DNA of 64,000 nt from Bolinopsis microptera. Taxonomy: Eukaryota > Ctenophora > Tentaculata > Lobata > Bolinopsidae. The notes beneath the pieces are model-generated. The model saw only the letters and a list, made by a program, of their open reading frames with translations. It did no database searches and was not told the origin of the DNA. Position numbers and translations under genes: made by a program. Shown piece after piece: positions 12,793-25,641 of the stretch; position 1 is the first letter of the stretch; each line of letters begins with the position of its first letter. The stretch spans positions 2,361,246 through 2,425,245 of the forward strand of contig NC_087081.1 of the NCBI RefSeq assembly GCF_026151205.1, written 5' to 3'.

Positions 12793-12910
12793 GATTCACG
12801 ATGTCAATCCTTCCTAGCTCAGCGAGGTCCAGTGGTGCATCTCGCCTATCTGTGGTTGCGACACGAATTATTTGATGCGCGGTGCGGCCCAGTAGTGCAT
12901 CACGCTACAA
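12793..12910 (+). repeat. R2 dispersed repeat, copy 1
   Basis: The unit starts GATTCACGATGTCAATCCTT and ends GTGCATCACGCTACAA. A second copy lies at 22268-22362 inside the HERC1-like gene, and degraded relatives lie near 14425-14600. Confidence 0.7.
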
Positions 12911-14132
12911 CACTCCCGGCCTATTAATAACATTTATAAAGTCGATTTCGAGAGAATTTTGATGAAGACCCTCCCGATCCCCCCGGCCCCCTTAATATAT
13001 AAAATATAATACAATTACATGTCACATAATTGGGTAGTTAAGTTGAATGAAACTTGTGCTACAAATTTGTACGCAGAACTGCGTACTGCTTAGTACTTTT
13101 ATTTATGCTTGAGCGGTACTAATGTTCACGGAGGCTCACGCACGCAATCAATCACAAATAACGAACGCACGGTTTTTTGGAATCTCTCCATTATTTAATC
13201 GGATCGCAGTGTTCACGGCCTGTACTGCGCCAAAGACAGAAATATCCTTTAAATTATCTAAATTTAGGCTCTATAGTAATTAAGAAATGTGACATGTAAT
13301 TATAAGATAACAATTATACGCAATGCAAACAATTCCACCCTGCTGCGCTGCAGCAGGGCCATCAAGTGAAATGACCACCCTTACGTTTTACTTTGAACAA
13401 CCATGGCTATATAGTTACGGCATGTAACCAGCTTACTGGGCCGCGCTCAGCCTGTCATTCCGCCTAATCTCTATGAATATGTTTATGAACATGATAGCCT
13501 GAGGTCCCCAGGTAAGTAACCAGCATGCACTGAGCACTTACAGGAAACCGAAGGATCAAATCTAACGCCGGCGACGGTTGAGGTGTTATTGGTTATACCT
13601 CGGCCAAATGACCCTCCTCGGCCACGTGAGTATGGTTTTTTATTTTATTTTTAAAAAATGACCCTCCTCGGCCGAATGACCCTCCTCGGCCACGTGAGTA
13701 TGGTTTTTTATTTTATTTTTTAAATGACCCTCCTCGGCCATGGCCGAGGAGGGCCATTTTTGCGTCATATTGTTTGGCCCTGCTCGGCCATGGCCGAGCA
13801 GGGCCATTTTTAAAAAATGACCCTCCTCGGCCGAATGACCTTCCTTGGCCACGTAAGTATGGTTTTTTATTTTATTTTTAAAATGACCCTCCTCGGCCAC
13901 CATAGAGATCATTCACGATTAGCGACCATTTAGATACTCAATTAAAATAAAACAAATTTTTTTAAATAAAACAAAATTTTGTTTTGAACCCACAATAAAT
14001 TTTGAATTCATATATAGTCCATTTCGGAGACGTGCAAAAGTTTTTATTGTAGGCATGGTTTGGGCAAGCGAATTAGTAAAAGCAGGGGGACGGGGTACAA
14101 ATTGTTAAAATATTAATTACGTAAAAAATATT

Positions 14133-14236
14133 TGTACCACGTGGTGACCCCCACTGTCGCTTCACTATAGTGTAGAGTTTCTACGATACAGGGGAAGCCG
14201 CGCACTCGTGCGCAGCGGGTCATACAACGTATGACA
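14133..14236 (+). repeat. R1 structured repeat, copy 2
   Basis: Same unit as 12585-12684. This copy is flanked on both sides by AATATTAATTACGTAA (about 14109 and 14238), which may be a target duplication or a local duplication. Confidence 0.7.
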
Positions 14237-14644
14237 AAAATATTAATTACGTAATATCGTTGACGACCCCTAAATCATTTTACAATCGACTGTCACGTAA
14301 TTTAATTTTAAACCAATTTTCTAGCTGGCCGGCCCTTGAATGATTGTCAGAAATTTGAGTCCTCTAATCTGATCCCGACCCTAAAATAAAAACCCTTACC
14401 CAATATTTTGTATAAGCGCGTTGCACTACTAGTTGTAGCGCGATGCGTTACTGTGCCGCGCCGCGCACTCAATGAGGCTTCTCACAGCGACAGCTAGATC
14501 GGCGAAATGCGCTACTGTGCCGCGCCGAGCTGCCATGAATTGACATCGTCAATTAACACTACTAGCTGAGCTGGGCCGCGATGCGCATCAAATAATGTTT
14601 CACACAACCTTCTGCATTTTGCTTCACTAAATTGGCGAAATGCT

Positions 14645-14745
14645 TGTCATACGTTGTATAGCCCGCCGCGCACGAGTGCGCGGCTACCATGTATCGTAGA
14701 AACGCTAACTTAGTGAAACGACAATCGGAGTCACGACGTGATACA
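14645..14745 (-). repeat. R1 structured repeat, inverted copy 3
   Basis: Reverse-complement copy of the R1 unit. It keeps the GCCGCGCACGAGTGCGCGGC hairpin core and the CATACGTTGTAT end. Confidence 0.65.
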
Positions 14746-14888
14746 ACGAAATGCATTACTGGACAGTGGGCCTCCGCGCCGAGCTGCGAAGCTGAAGGAT
14801 GCAGATGCAATGAAGGATTGACATTGCATCGCGAATTAACCCAATCTTTAACAATTGAAAGCGCATACGCTAAAACTGGAGACACAGG

Positions 14889-14957
14889 AGGACTATAGTG
14901 CAAAGAAACTGCTGCCAAGTACTGCTGCTATTTTCTAACTTTGCACTATAGTCCTAT
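14889..14957. repeat. Short hairpin element
   Basis: GGACTATAGTGCAAAG and its exact reverse complement enclose about 35 bases. It looks like a minimal MITE or foldback remnant. Confidence 0.65.
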
Positions 14958-15110
14958 TGTGGAAACCCTACCTGTCACCAAAATGTAACTAGTTCGAACG
15001 GAGAAATTAGGTTTCACGCAGGAATTAAGTCTCACCCAGGCCCGTGATATGTATACTATATTTGGAATACTTCGCCGCTTCGACGCGCCGCGCAAACTAG
15101 CATTCTTGCT

Positions 15111-15345
15111 TCGCATCGACAAAATCGTTCGCATCGACAAGATCGTTCGCATCGACAAGTAAAGATCGTTGACCATTGTTAATGGTCTGGCCCGATGCGC
15201 GCTACTTCGCAGCACTTGCCATCGAGAATTTACGGATGTTACTCGTCTAAATTTCTTCGAAGTAGCGCGCGCTGCTTTCTTCTCGATGGCACGAGCTACG
15301 AAGTAGCGCGCGCCGGGCCGGATCATTAACAATGGTCAAGATCGA
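15111..15345. repeat. GC-rich inverted repeat preceded by a 19-bp triplet
   Basis: A TTCGCATCGACAAGATCG unit occurs three times at about 15111-15160. It is followed by an inverted repeat with arms at about 15170-15235 and 15255-15345, both containing GACCATTGTTAATG and GCGCGCTACTTCG. The open frame across it on the minus strand is a by-product of the repeat. Confidence 0.65.
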
Positions 15346-15631
15346 GAAGTAAAGAAAGCGGTGCACTCCGTCAATAACATCCATTTTTTGGCTTTGCAGA
15401 TAACAGATAAAAAATTACATTTTCTCTCATAACTTCAAAGGAAAACATTTTAGGGTGTTTTGTTGTTCATAACTTTAGGCAGTGCGCCATCGACCGTAAG
15501 ACGCGCGCGCTGACCATTGAATGGTTTTTTAGCTCGTATTTCGGCCAGCACATTATTTCGGAAACAATCAAAAAGTTATAATACTTCCCATATAACAATT
15601 TTGTTGAAATTTGGTCAGCGTACGTAAACAC

Positions 15632-17122
15632 TTATAAATCAAGAGGCTTGCATATAATGAACATATTGACACGGGTGCAGAGTTGAGTCTGTACGGAACC
15701 TAGTAGTTTCAGATCCTTGTTTAACTTGCCGTACAGCAAGGTCATCCACTACTTTAGCCCGGCGAGGCACATAACTTCCTCTACAACTCCATATCAAATG
15801 TTTCATATATACTAGCCAAGTTCACAAGATATATCCTTGTGTTTGAGAAGAGCTCGTTAGAACTGCTTCCTTTCCCTTCAGTATCCCACAGTCTCTCGAG
15901 TTTTGTAACTGCCAGAGATCTCTCTTAAACAATTACTAGACTCGGTGATTATAAATCAAGAGGCTTGCATATAATGAACATATTGACACGGGTGCAGAGT
16001 TGAGTCTGTACGGAACCTAGTAGTTTCAGATCCTTGTTTAACTTGCCGTACAGCAAGGTCATCCACTACTTTAGCCCGGCGAGGCACATAACTCCCTCTA
16101 CAACTCCATATCAAATGTTTCATATATACTAGCCAAGTTCACAAGATATATCCTTGTGTTTGAGAAGAGCTCGTTAGAACTGCTTCCTTTCCCTTCAGTA
16201 TCCCACAGTCTCTCGAGTTTCGAAACTGCCAGAGAACTCTCTTAAACAATTACTAGACTCGGTGATTATAAATCAAGAGGCTTGCATATAATGAACATAT
16301 TGACACGGGTGCAGAGTTGAGTCTGTACGGAACCTAGTAGTTTCAGATCCTTGTTTAACTTGCTGTACAGCAAGGTCATCCACTACTTTAGCCCGGCGAG
16401 GCACATAACTCCCTCTACAACTCCATATCAAATGTTTCATATATACTAGCCAAGTTCACAAGATATATCCTTGTGTTTGAGAAGAGCTCGTTAGAACTGC
16501 TTCCTTTCCCTTCAGTATCCCACAGTCTCTCGAGTTTTGTAACTGCCAGAGAACTCTCTTAAACAATTGCTAGACTCGGTGATTATAAATCAAGAGGCTT
16601 GCATATAATGAACATATTGACACGGGTGCAGAGTTGAGTCTGTACGGAACCTAGTAGTTTCAGATCCTTGTTTAACTTGCCGTACAGCAAGGTCATCCAC
16701 TACTTTAGCCCGGCGAGGCACATAACTCCCTCTACAACTCCATATCAAATGTTTCATATATACTAGCCAAGTTCACAAGATATATCCTTGTGTTTGAGAA
16801 GAGCTCGTTAGAACTGCTTCTTTTCCCTTCAGTATCCCACAGTCTCTCGAGTTTCGTAACTGCCAGAGAACTCTCTTAAACAATTACTAGACTCGGTGAT
16901 TATAAATCAAGAGGCTTGCATATAATGAACATATTGACACGGGTGCAGAGTTGAGTCTGTACGGAACCTAGTAGTTTCAGATCCTTGTTTAACTTGCCGT
17001 ACAGCAAGGTCATCCACTACTTTAGCCCGGCGAGGCACATAACTCCCTCTACAACTCCATATCAAATGTTTCATATATACTAGCCAAGTTCACAAGATAT
17101 ATCCTTGTGTTTGAGAAGAGCT
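15632..17122. repeat. 317-bp tandem array, 4.7 copies
   Basis: Copies begin (TTATAAATCAAGAGGCTTGC) at 15632, 15949, 16266, 16583 and 16900, an exact 317-bp period. They differ by only a few substitutions, so the array is recent. The last copy stops after about 223 bases. A roughly 98-bp sequence (TATTTCGGCCAGCAC..) flanks the array on both sides at about 15534-15631 and 17124-17222. No coding frame and no known RNA gene was recognised in the unit. Confidence 0.95.
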
Positions 17123-17222
17123 CGTATTTCGGCCAGCACATTATTTCGGAAACAATCAAAAAGTTATAATACTTCCCATATAACAATTTTGTTGAAATTT
17201 GGTCAGCGTACGTAAACACTTA

Positions 17223-18417
17223 TGTTCTACTGAACCTAAATTAGTTTGAGCAATTTCGATGGTCAGAATTTGAGTTATCAACGAATTTATACCTATTTTG
17301 TCATTTTTAGACCTCTTAATCAAGGCCAATATCTCCCAACTAAATTAGGTTCGGTAGTTAAGTATGATTGGAAGGTTCTGACAAATTTTCAGCATGATTC
17401 ATGTTCAGGAACCGAAGATATGATAGAATAATACGACAAAAATCAACGAATTTCGTCAAATTACGCGACTTTTACACCTAATTTTGCTCCAAAAGCCGCG
17501 CACCATCAAATATGGCACCTAGGCGAAACTCACTGATCATTCCACAAAGGTATAACAAATTTGGTACTGTGAAAATTCTTACAGTCTCTAGAAAACAATG
17601 GTACAAAAATTTTGACAATCCGAGCAAGTTTATTTTTTATCGTGCACCCCCTAATAACTTACATATAAATGTGCTAGTTTCTAGTTGCAGTTATTTTGTA
17701 TTTTGCGCCCTTCAAAAAGTCATTAGCACATTCCTATCAAAATTTTAGAAAAATCAGTAAATATTAAAAACGAAAAATGTGCTTAAATTTGTTGTTTGGC
17801 TTTGAGGTCCAATAGATCTGAAAATAAATGTGTAAAAACATTTTTGAGGGCATCAAAAACTGCGCCAGAATTCAGAGAACAATTTCAAATTTGATGTCAA
17901 GCATCAAATCAATCCGATCTTCCCTGACTGCTGACTGACTTTTTGTTAAAATAAGCATGAAAAGTACAATTTTAGCTATTTGACTTTAAAAATTCATAAC
18001 ACACCAGCCTTTTTAGATACGATATCAAGATTTTACACACACCTTGAAATAGATGTGAATAAACGGCGAGCAAAATTTCAACCCGATACCGCAAGAACTT
18101 ATTAACTTATAGCGTCTCAACCAAAAAATTATTTTTTCCGAAGATTGTCATTGTACCTTTAAGTTTAACCAGGAAATGCTCGATTACAAAAATAGGTATT
18201 CTCAAAATAATATTTTTTGGGTGCGGAAACGATGTGCTAGAAGGTCACTGAACTGCCTATGAGGTCAGTTGGTCTAAACGGCACAAACCACTGTTTTGGT
18301 GTTTGCCCCCTTAAGTTTAACCTGTCGACAGATATTATTTCTACGTAGACCATCTTCTTTATTTTCGTCAGCGCACAAAATGTCAAGTAGTAGCTCCCAA
18401 ATATTAGGATAAGCTGA
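17223..18417. other. AT-rich DNA without recognised features
   Basis: Two short open frames (17246-17431 and 17512-17748) have no codon or domain character. I see no repeats shared with the rest of the window. Confidence 0.5.
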
Positions 18418-20532
18418 TTTGACCAAAACCCATAATCATGGGTAGAGTGGACCGCTGCCAGTGTCTCTCTTTCCCAAACAAAAGGAAATGATATTAATTT
18501 GATTGACCGTTCTCAAATGCAAAATGATACCGAGAATGAAATCGGTCGCTCGCTTTTCCCATTCATTCACGGCTTACGAATTGTAATAAGTTTCGATTGA
18601 TTAGGTACATCAATCAGATGCTGTAAAAATCTCTTTGGGTTGCGTTCGGGTCGATACCTAGTATTTCGGGGTAAGGGTAGTAGTTATTACTTATTGAATT
18701 AGCTGAAGTTTATTGAATCTTTATTGCTGAGTACAGCTGCCTTTGGGTAGTTCTTCTTTATCTATTACAATTGTAAATGAATGGGAAAAGCGAGCGACCG
18801 ATTTCATTCTCGGTATCATTTTGCATTTGAGAACGGTCAATCAAATTAATATCATTTCCTTTTGTTTGGGAAAGAGAGACACTGGCAGCGGTCCACTCTA
18901 CCCATGATTATGGGTTTTGGTCAAATATCATCTCTTTTTGATTATAATGTCAGGGTACTTTATAAAGTCGAAATATAAACTGATATCTTCATTAATAAGG
19001 AGGAAGTTTCAACAATTTCGAAATTTTTCCTTTAAAAACATTTCCTTGTGTTTAGGTAAGCATATCGGTCGATCACTGACTGAATATGCCACTTAATACT
19101 CATTCAAGTTGGCATTAAATTCATTTATAATGACATTAAACTGTCGTGGCAAAGCAGAATTTGTTGGAAATCACAAATGAGCAAAATTCTCACCTTACGC
19201 ACGTGCAAACTTTGAGCGGACGTTGCGTGCGCATCCAATATTGAATCGCCGTAAAATTTTGCATGTAATTGTTGTATATATAGCTTGATAAGCATGCAAA
19301 GTTTCAAAGTATTTCAAGAAGAACTGTAATCACAACGGCACTCTAAAGTTGACAGAAAATGACGAAAACAGCAATTTTCAGTGATTTTAGTAATTTTCTA
19401 TCAATTTGGGCGTGTCCCCACGTGTGCAACTTTTCGATTTTCAACTTTAAAACTAGCCTAATGCACAATTTATACCTATAGGAAGCAGAACTGAGCTCCA
19501 CAACCCAAGGCATGGCCCAACACCAGAGAATACTAAATCGCAAAATTGACGTTGTTATAAAATAATTCTTCAAAAAAGCACAAACTTCAATGACGAATAT
19601 CTTTATGAAGGAGCAAGTTAGAAAAATTTTCCGGTAGATTTTCAGAATGCTTGAACAATTATCTAAGATGAAAATTTCCTCAGATTTTGAATAAAATTAC
19701 TTTTTAATGGTGTAAAATCATTTTTAAAAGTTATTACTTTGTCAAAAATCAAGTTTTAAAAACGGTTAACTTGATGACGTCATCAAGGGGTGTTCATGAC
19801 GTCAAATAATTTGTTTATACAATGTAAACTAAAGTGTAAACAATTATTTTCAAGACCTGTGGTCGGAAATGGCTGTATCTTTTATACTTTTGAATCTATG
19901 GACAATTAAATACAGGCTACAATTGACTGGCAAAGCGTCTATCCCTGAATATATATGTATATATGTATATATGTATATATATAGATAGATATCACGACAA
20001 TCTGTCGTAAAACAGGGGTTCTAGAAAACCCACTTCCCGATGTTCCTGAAACCTGAAACTTTATTTGCAGTCGATTTGGTCAACGTCTAGACGCCCTGAA
20101 AAATTTCAGATCTCTAACTCGATTTTAACATGGTTTTTAAGGCACCTGAATATGGCGATTTTGGGTTTTTTACCGAATTTCGTATAACAGTGCTAGCGAG
20201 TATTTTATGCAAATTTCTTAAAAATCTCAACATAACTATTTTTTATTCCTGTCATCTTTGACATCAAATTAGAATGTTTTGAACTAAAAATAAATCTGCT
20301 GAACGACTTCCGATGAGTCTTAATGCCTGAAAAACTCCTGCCGGAGGCGGCGGCCTTCGGCCGCCGCCTCCGGCCGGAGTGCACGCTTCGCGTGCACGAA
20401 AGAGGCTTGTAACGTGTACCAAAGGGGGTATAATAGTAAAGGGGGTATAATAGTAAAGGGGGTATAATAGTAAAGGGGGTACATAGTATACCCACAATAA
20501 ATGCACCGGTCGTGCTTGCCAGCACTGTGATA
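18418..20532 (+). mobile_element. Palindrome-headed long repeat, copy 1
   Basis: The left end is an inverted repeat with roughly 150-bp arms (18418-18570 and 18771-18925, ACCAAAACCCATAATCATGG at the outer end). About 1.6 kb of AT-rich sequence follows, collinear with copy 2 at 23171-24944. The right boundary is near GCTTGCCAGCACTGTGAT. It has no coding frame. This copy holds an extra GC-rich insertion at 20339-20398 and a repeated AAAGGGGGTATAATAGT block. It probably disrupts the region downstream of the HERC1-like exons. Confidence 0.7.
20339..20398. repeat. GC-rich double hairpin insertion
   Basis: A 34-base perfect palindrome built on GGCGGCGGCCTTCGGCCGCC is followed by a GTGCACGC-TT-GCGTGCAC hairpin. 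Copy 2 of the host repeat lacks it, so it was inserted here or lost there. Confidence 0.75.
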
Positions 20533-20644
20533 ACTCCCACTTTGCAAGATCTCAAAAAAGTACTTTTTCCAATCCGCCTCACTTAGAAACTAAAAGTGCA
20601 CTTGTGGTTATCTATGAGCTGAGTTTAACTGTGTTAATAATCAC

Positions 20645-23600
20645 CTGAGTTTGAGATTGTTGTGCCAGAGGACACTGGCATTCTTGTCCGTCAGGTACTT
20701 TATAATTACACCACTGTTCGAGGAGTTGTTGCCCAACACACTGAAATACCAGGATTATATCATTCAAATAAATAAATAAATATTGAAATAAATCAATTAA
20801 TAGTAATACTACATAATATTAGGGCCTAATTAATGAAGTGGTTTGGTTGTGGAATGTGGGGTTGTTGTTTGATACTTATCAATATCAATACCTATTGTAG
20901 CCCTCAAGCTTACAATATGATACGTTTATCATATTGAAATACGTGTCCTTAAATATTGATATTATTAGCAAAATAAAGGTGCTCGAAAACAAACCTGGAT
21001 CCGATTCTAAGTCCGCGATCGTATCCTCCAATAATAGCGAGAGCTGACCAGAGACTGTTGTAAACATTTGAAGATACCATCTCGGCATCTCATGAGGCGA
21101 CTGACCCTTTTTCTAGGCTCTCCTGGGGTGGCAGCCATTTAACTACGGTACTTGTATAGCAATATATTATGTATTATCGTTATCTTGATCAAACTCAACT
21201 TTTACTCGATCACGTGATCAATAAATCGTGTATATTGTTCACCTGATCTGGGGAGACTATGAACAATGAAACATCGCTACGTCAAAACAAAGCAAAGATT
21301 GAAGGACGGCCTAATATCAGTTTAACTAACAACCAGGTATTAATTATCATTACTTATTATCATAACTAATTATTAAATTATTACTAAACTGACCCATGTG
21401 AGTATTCTGAGAGTTAACACTGATAACCTTGAGTTCCGTTATCTTCACACACTCGCCCGGGGTAGGACAATAGAACACGGGGTACAGCTCACGGTGGAAT
21501 ACGTTCGTGAACCCCACTTTCAGCAATTCGTCGTTCTTGGCAAAGGACAGGGTCCCTTTAATTGTGTTAAGCTCGACTGAGGATGGATTCAGATGAGGGT
21601 TTTTAAGAAGTTGCGCGTACAGTAAAACGGTCATTCAATTTTCAGAACATATGAAGTTTAGAAGGCCCCACCATTGTATTGGTTAAAATCCTATGAATTG
21701 CAAAGTTGCAGAAATATAAAGTCAAGGTAAAACAGTACAATATATAACAATGTATAATGTATAATGTATAATAATATATAACCTGTCGTTTTGTCCGTAG
21801 AGCGGGAAGAACGGTTCCCCAGGCATCTCTCCCTCGTTGTACATTGTACAAATTACCCGTGTGTCCACGGTACAGCCACATATCCGTGGTAGTGCGGTGA
21901 TTGTAGTCGCTCACTGCAGAGATAGTCTCGTCAGACAACTGGATACGTCACGCGTGAGAAAACTTGTGACGTCACGCGAATTAGCTTTTATTTGTAACCT
22001 CTTCAGTGAACAAGAGCAACTAAATTTAACACTTACTTGGAATCGCCAACACATATTCCGAGTTGGTTATTAGCACAACTAGCTTTAGTGATGACAAATC
22101 TCCAGGCGTAGACCCCGTAGCCGAGGGCGATGGACCCCAGACAGTATCCTCTTCCTCCCAGGTTGTGTACAACCGTCTGGCCTTCCTTGTTCCTGCTCAA
22201 CTCTGTAGTGGGTAGGGTGAGAGGAGCGATATATTGTGTACAGTACAATGTCAATAGGACTAAAGTTGATTCACGATGTCAATCCTTCGCATCTCGCCGA
22301 TCTGTGGTTGCGAGAAGCATTATTTGATGCGCGCGCGACCCAGTAGTGCATCGCGCTACAAGACTAAAGTGAACATTGAGCGGGCAGAGAAAGTAAGTCT
22401 GAATTGGAGTAGAGTTCTAGAAACATATTATAAGTGATACACATTATATTATGTGAGATTTACCTACAATTAACAGAGTTGCTGGGTTGAAAGTGGAGAT
22501 CAGGAACTCTGAAGCCTCATTTTGGGGCGTGTCCTCAATACACGGATACTCTTCACCCGGCCACACCAGGTGAGGTAGTGTGTCCAGCATGGACTTAACT
22601 GACAATATAGTGATTACCTACCAATTACCTACCAATTACCTACCAATTCTATTGAGAGCCATGTCAGTCTTGGGTCTGCAGTGCGGGAGGACCTTTTGTA
22701 GCAGCTGTATCGCTGGTAGCCTCACATGGACCTGACACAGTTTCGTTGTTTTATTCTGGAGGCTTTGAGATGTACAGGAAACCAAGTTATCAAAATCAAT
22801 TTTATGGTTGCCAAGATGATGGAAGATCGGGGTTAAAGAAAACAAACAATTCATCACAACGTTTCTGATAATTGTATTTTATATCTATATTAGTATTACA
22901 TTCTTAATGTTATTTAGAATGTTGATACAGTCGAGAACATTCCACCTGAATCTCTATCTCGCCTTGAAGGACATGAAAGATCGAGATAGGCCGGATATTT
23001 GCATAAAAAGATCAGCCCACCCCTGACTGGACATGTACGTGGAGAAGAAGGAACTTGAGCTGATGAAGTTCAAATATCCAAACAGCTGAGATAGGGTTGC
23101 GATTTGTCAACAAAACTCCTAACATAAGGCAATGAATTACTCGCTAATAGCCCTTATTGCTATATTATAATTTGACCAAAACCCATAATCATGGGTAGAG
23201 TGTACCGCTGCCAGTGTCTCTCTTTTCCAAACAAAAGGAAATGATATTAATTTGAGGAACCGTCCGCTAATGCAAATTGATACCGAGAATGAAATCGGTC
23301 GCTCACTTTTTCAAATCAATAAGCTTTATTACAATTCGTAAGCCGTGATCGAATGGAAAAAGCGAGCGACCGATTTCATTCTCGGTATCAATTTGCATTA
23401 GCGGACGGTTCCTCAAATTAATATCATTTCCTTTTGTTTGGAAAAGAGAGACACTGGCAGCGGTACACTCTACCCATGATTATGGGTTTTGGTCAAATAT
23501 CATCTCTTTTTGATTATAATGTCAGGATAATTTACACAATCGAAACTTCATTAACAAGGAGGTAATTCCGACGATTTCGAAATTCTGCCTTGGAAAACGT

Positions 23601-25276
23601 TTCCTTGTGTTTAGTTAGGTATATCTGTCGATAACCGACTGAATATGGCACTTTTTACTCATTCAAGTTGGCATTAAATTCATATATAATGCCATTTAAA
23701 TATCGTGGAAAGCAGAATATATTCGAAATCACGAATGAGCAAAATTCTCACCTTTCGCACGTGCAAACTTTGAGCGGACGTTGCGTGCGCATACAATATT
23801 GAATCACCGTAAATTTTTGCATAGTGGTATTTAATATATAGTTTAATAAGCATGCAAAGTTTCAGAAGATTTCAAAAAGAACTTGGATCACAACGGGACT
23901 CCAAAGTTGATAAAAATCGTGAAAATCAAAATTTTTAGTGATTTTAGCTATTTTAAATAAATTTGGGCGTGTCCCCACGTGTGCAACTTTTCGATTTTTA
24001 ACTTTAAAACTAGCCTATAACACAATTTACACCTTTAAGAAGCAAAATTGAGCTCCACAACCCAAGGGATGACCCAACACCAGAGAATACTAATTCACAA
24101 CTTTTGTGTTTTTATAAAATTATTCTTCAAAAAAGCACTAACTTCAATAGCAAATATCTTTATGAAGGAGCAAGGTAGGAAACTATTCCGGTAGATTTTC
24201 GGAATGCTTGAACAATTATCTAAGGTGAAAATGTCCTCAGATTTCGAATAAAATTACTCCTTAATAGCGTAAAATCGATTTGAAAAGTTGTTACTTTGTC
24301 AAAAATCAAGTTTTAAAAACACTTAATTTGATGACGTCATCAAGTGATGATGATGACGTTAAATTATTTTTCAATACAATGTAAACTAAAGCTTAAACGA
24401 TTATCTTTAAAACCTGTGGTTCGAGATGACTGTATCGTTTATACTTTCGAATTTACGGACACTTAAATGTAGGCTACAATTGACTGCAAAAAGCGTCTAT
24501 ACATATTATATATCTTCACGACAATCTGTTGTAAAACAGGGGTTCCAGAAAACCCACTTCACGATACTCCTGAAACATGAAATTTTTTTTACAGTCGATT
24601 TGGACAAGGTCTAGACGCCCTGCAAAGTTTCAGATCTCTAACTCAATTTTAACATGGTTTTTAAGGCACCTGAATATGGCGATTTTGGGTTTTTTACCTA
24701 ATTTCGTATAACATGCTGGCTAGGCGCGTATTTTGCGCAAATTTCTTAAAAACCTCCATATAACTATTTCTTATTCCTGTCATCTTTAACATTGAATTAG
24801 AATGTTTTGAACTTAAATGTACCTGCTCAACTACTTTCGATGAGTCTTAATGCCTGGAAATCAATAAAGGGGATATAATAGTATAGGGGGTAAATAGTAT
24901 TGTGAATATAAGGGCGACGGTAATGCTTGCCAGCATTGTGATTAGTCGGAAATTTAATGTAAATTGCGTTAACTTTAAGAGTGCAGCACAGTTTGTTTTC
25001 AAGATAAGAAACACGTGACCCAATAATAACCTTAGGTCACTTTTAACTTTTTAATTACTTTTAGTTTTATAGAAAATAAAGGGAGAAAGTTCTTCTAACA
25101 TACCGTACTATCTTATAGTTATCAAATACCTGGGAAATATTGTTGTGTATACAAGTTGTTGACTGAAGCGGACAGAAAGTAGTATCTATATACCCTGTGT
25201 TACTCATGCCACCGTGCGTTTCCCCCGACAACAGTCGTTCACTTGCCTGAGCCAACATTAATGGGTCACTTGACAT
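20645..25276 (-). CDS. HERC1: HERC1-like exons with a SPRY domain; incomplete, possibly decaying gene
   Basis: Proposed minus-strand exons: 25276-25130, 22755-22644, 22598-22464, 22202-22037, 21909-21783, 21576-21428, 21080-20995, 20740-20645. All have GT/AG ends and the phases agree except around 21909-21783. The order of motifs follows the SPRY region of HERC1, a giant HECT E3 ligase and Arf/Rab regulator: VRLPAIQLLQKVLPHC, then GGRGYCLGS..YAWRF, DYNHRTTTDMWLYRGHTGNL, KGTLSFAKNDELLKVGF..YPVFY, WSALAIIGGYDRGLRIGS, and VIIKYLTDKNASVLWH. The first exon (from an ATG at 25276) is the least certain. HERC1 proteins are near 4,800 residues, but only about 315 are seen here. In the fifth exon a TGTACAA heptamer is duplicated and the conserved frame is lost after it, and the phase into the next exon does not fit. 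A degraded paralogue is therefore possible. Confidence 0.6.
22268..22362 (+). repeat. R2 dispersed repeat, copy 2
   Basis: This matches 12793-12910 and lies in the intron just upstream of the SPRY exon at 22202-22037. Confidence 0.7.
23171..24944 (+). mobile_element. Palindrome-headed long repeat, copy 2
   Basis: Same structure and orientation as 18418-20532. The arms are 23171-23311 and 23354-23495, with a much shorter spacer. It occupies the intron between the first two proposed HERC1-like exons. Divergence between the copies is visible but modest. Confidence 0.7.
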
Positions 25277-25641
25277 TCTTTTATGGGGTGGGTAAAGTAT
25301 AAACTAAAAGATTGGAGGGGTTTTATGGGCATGACTTAATAAAGTTAATTTAGTTTAACCACAGATCTATATAGGTAACTGTAAGTATATAACATAAGTC
25401 GTTGAAGTCCCTGAATAATCATGAATCAGCGTTGAACATCCGCCAATCACAATTCACATAATAGTACAATTTTCTCCACGATCGTAGTAAATATCTTGCC
25501 ACACTCGTTAACGGGTGATACTCGTAAAATATCTGTTCCAACTCGGCGCGCGTCCTGGTAGGTTGTAAACCTACAACACACGATCGCTACAAAACACGTG
25601 AACGTGCCTTATAATATTACCAGCTCATCTACCATGTAGTA

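Larger units (their letters stand above)
12382..13590. repeat. Inverted repeat pair, roughly 200-bp arms
   Basis: Arms 12382-12582 and 13395-13590 are near-identical reverse complements. Each includes the CCGTCGCCGGCG and CCTGGGGACCTCAGGC segments. They enclose about 800 bases with further small repeats. Confidence 0.8.
11383..13905. mobile_element. Composite element with CGAGGAGGG inverted ends
   Basis: The left end CTATGGTGGCCGAGGAGGGT is mirrored by the right end ending in CCACCATAG, with homology extending about 45 bases. AGAT flanks both ends and may be a short target duplication. Inside are many short palindromes of GGCCGAGCAGGGCC and GGCCGAGGAGGGTC type. A tandem duplication (11328-11713 repeated from 11714) includes about 60 bases of left flanking sequence. 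A pair of roughly 200-bp inverted arms lies at 12382-12582 and 13395-13590. The central part contains smaller repeats (12585-12910). I found no transposase. Confidence 0.55.

Noticed and set aside
15632-17122. CRISPR-like or rRNA/snRNA gene array
   Set aside because: Units are 317-bp head-to-tail copies without unique spacers, and no conserved 5S, U-snRNA or spliced-leader motif is visible.
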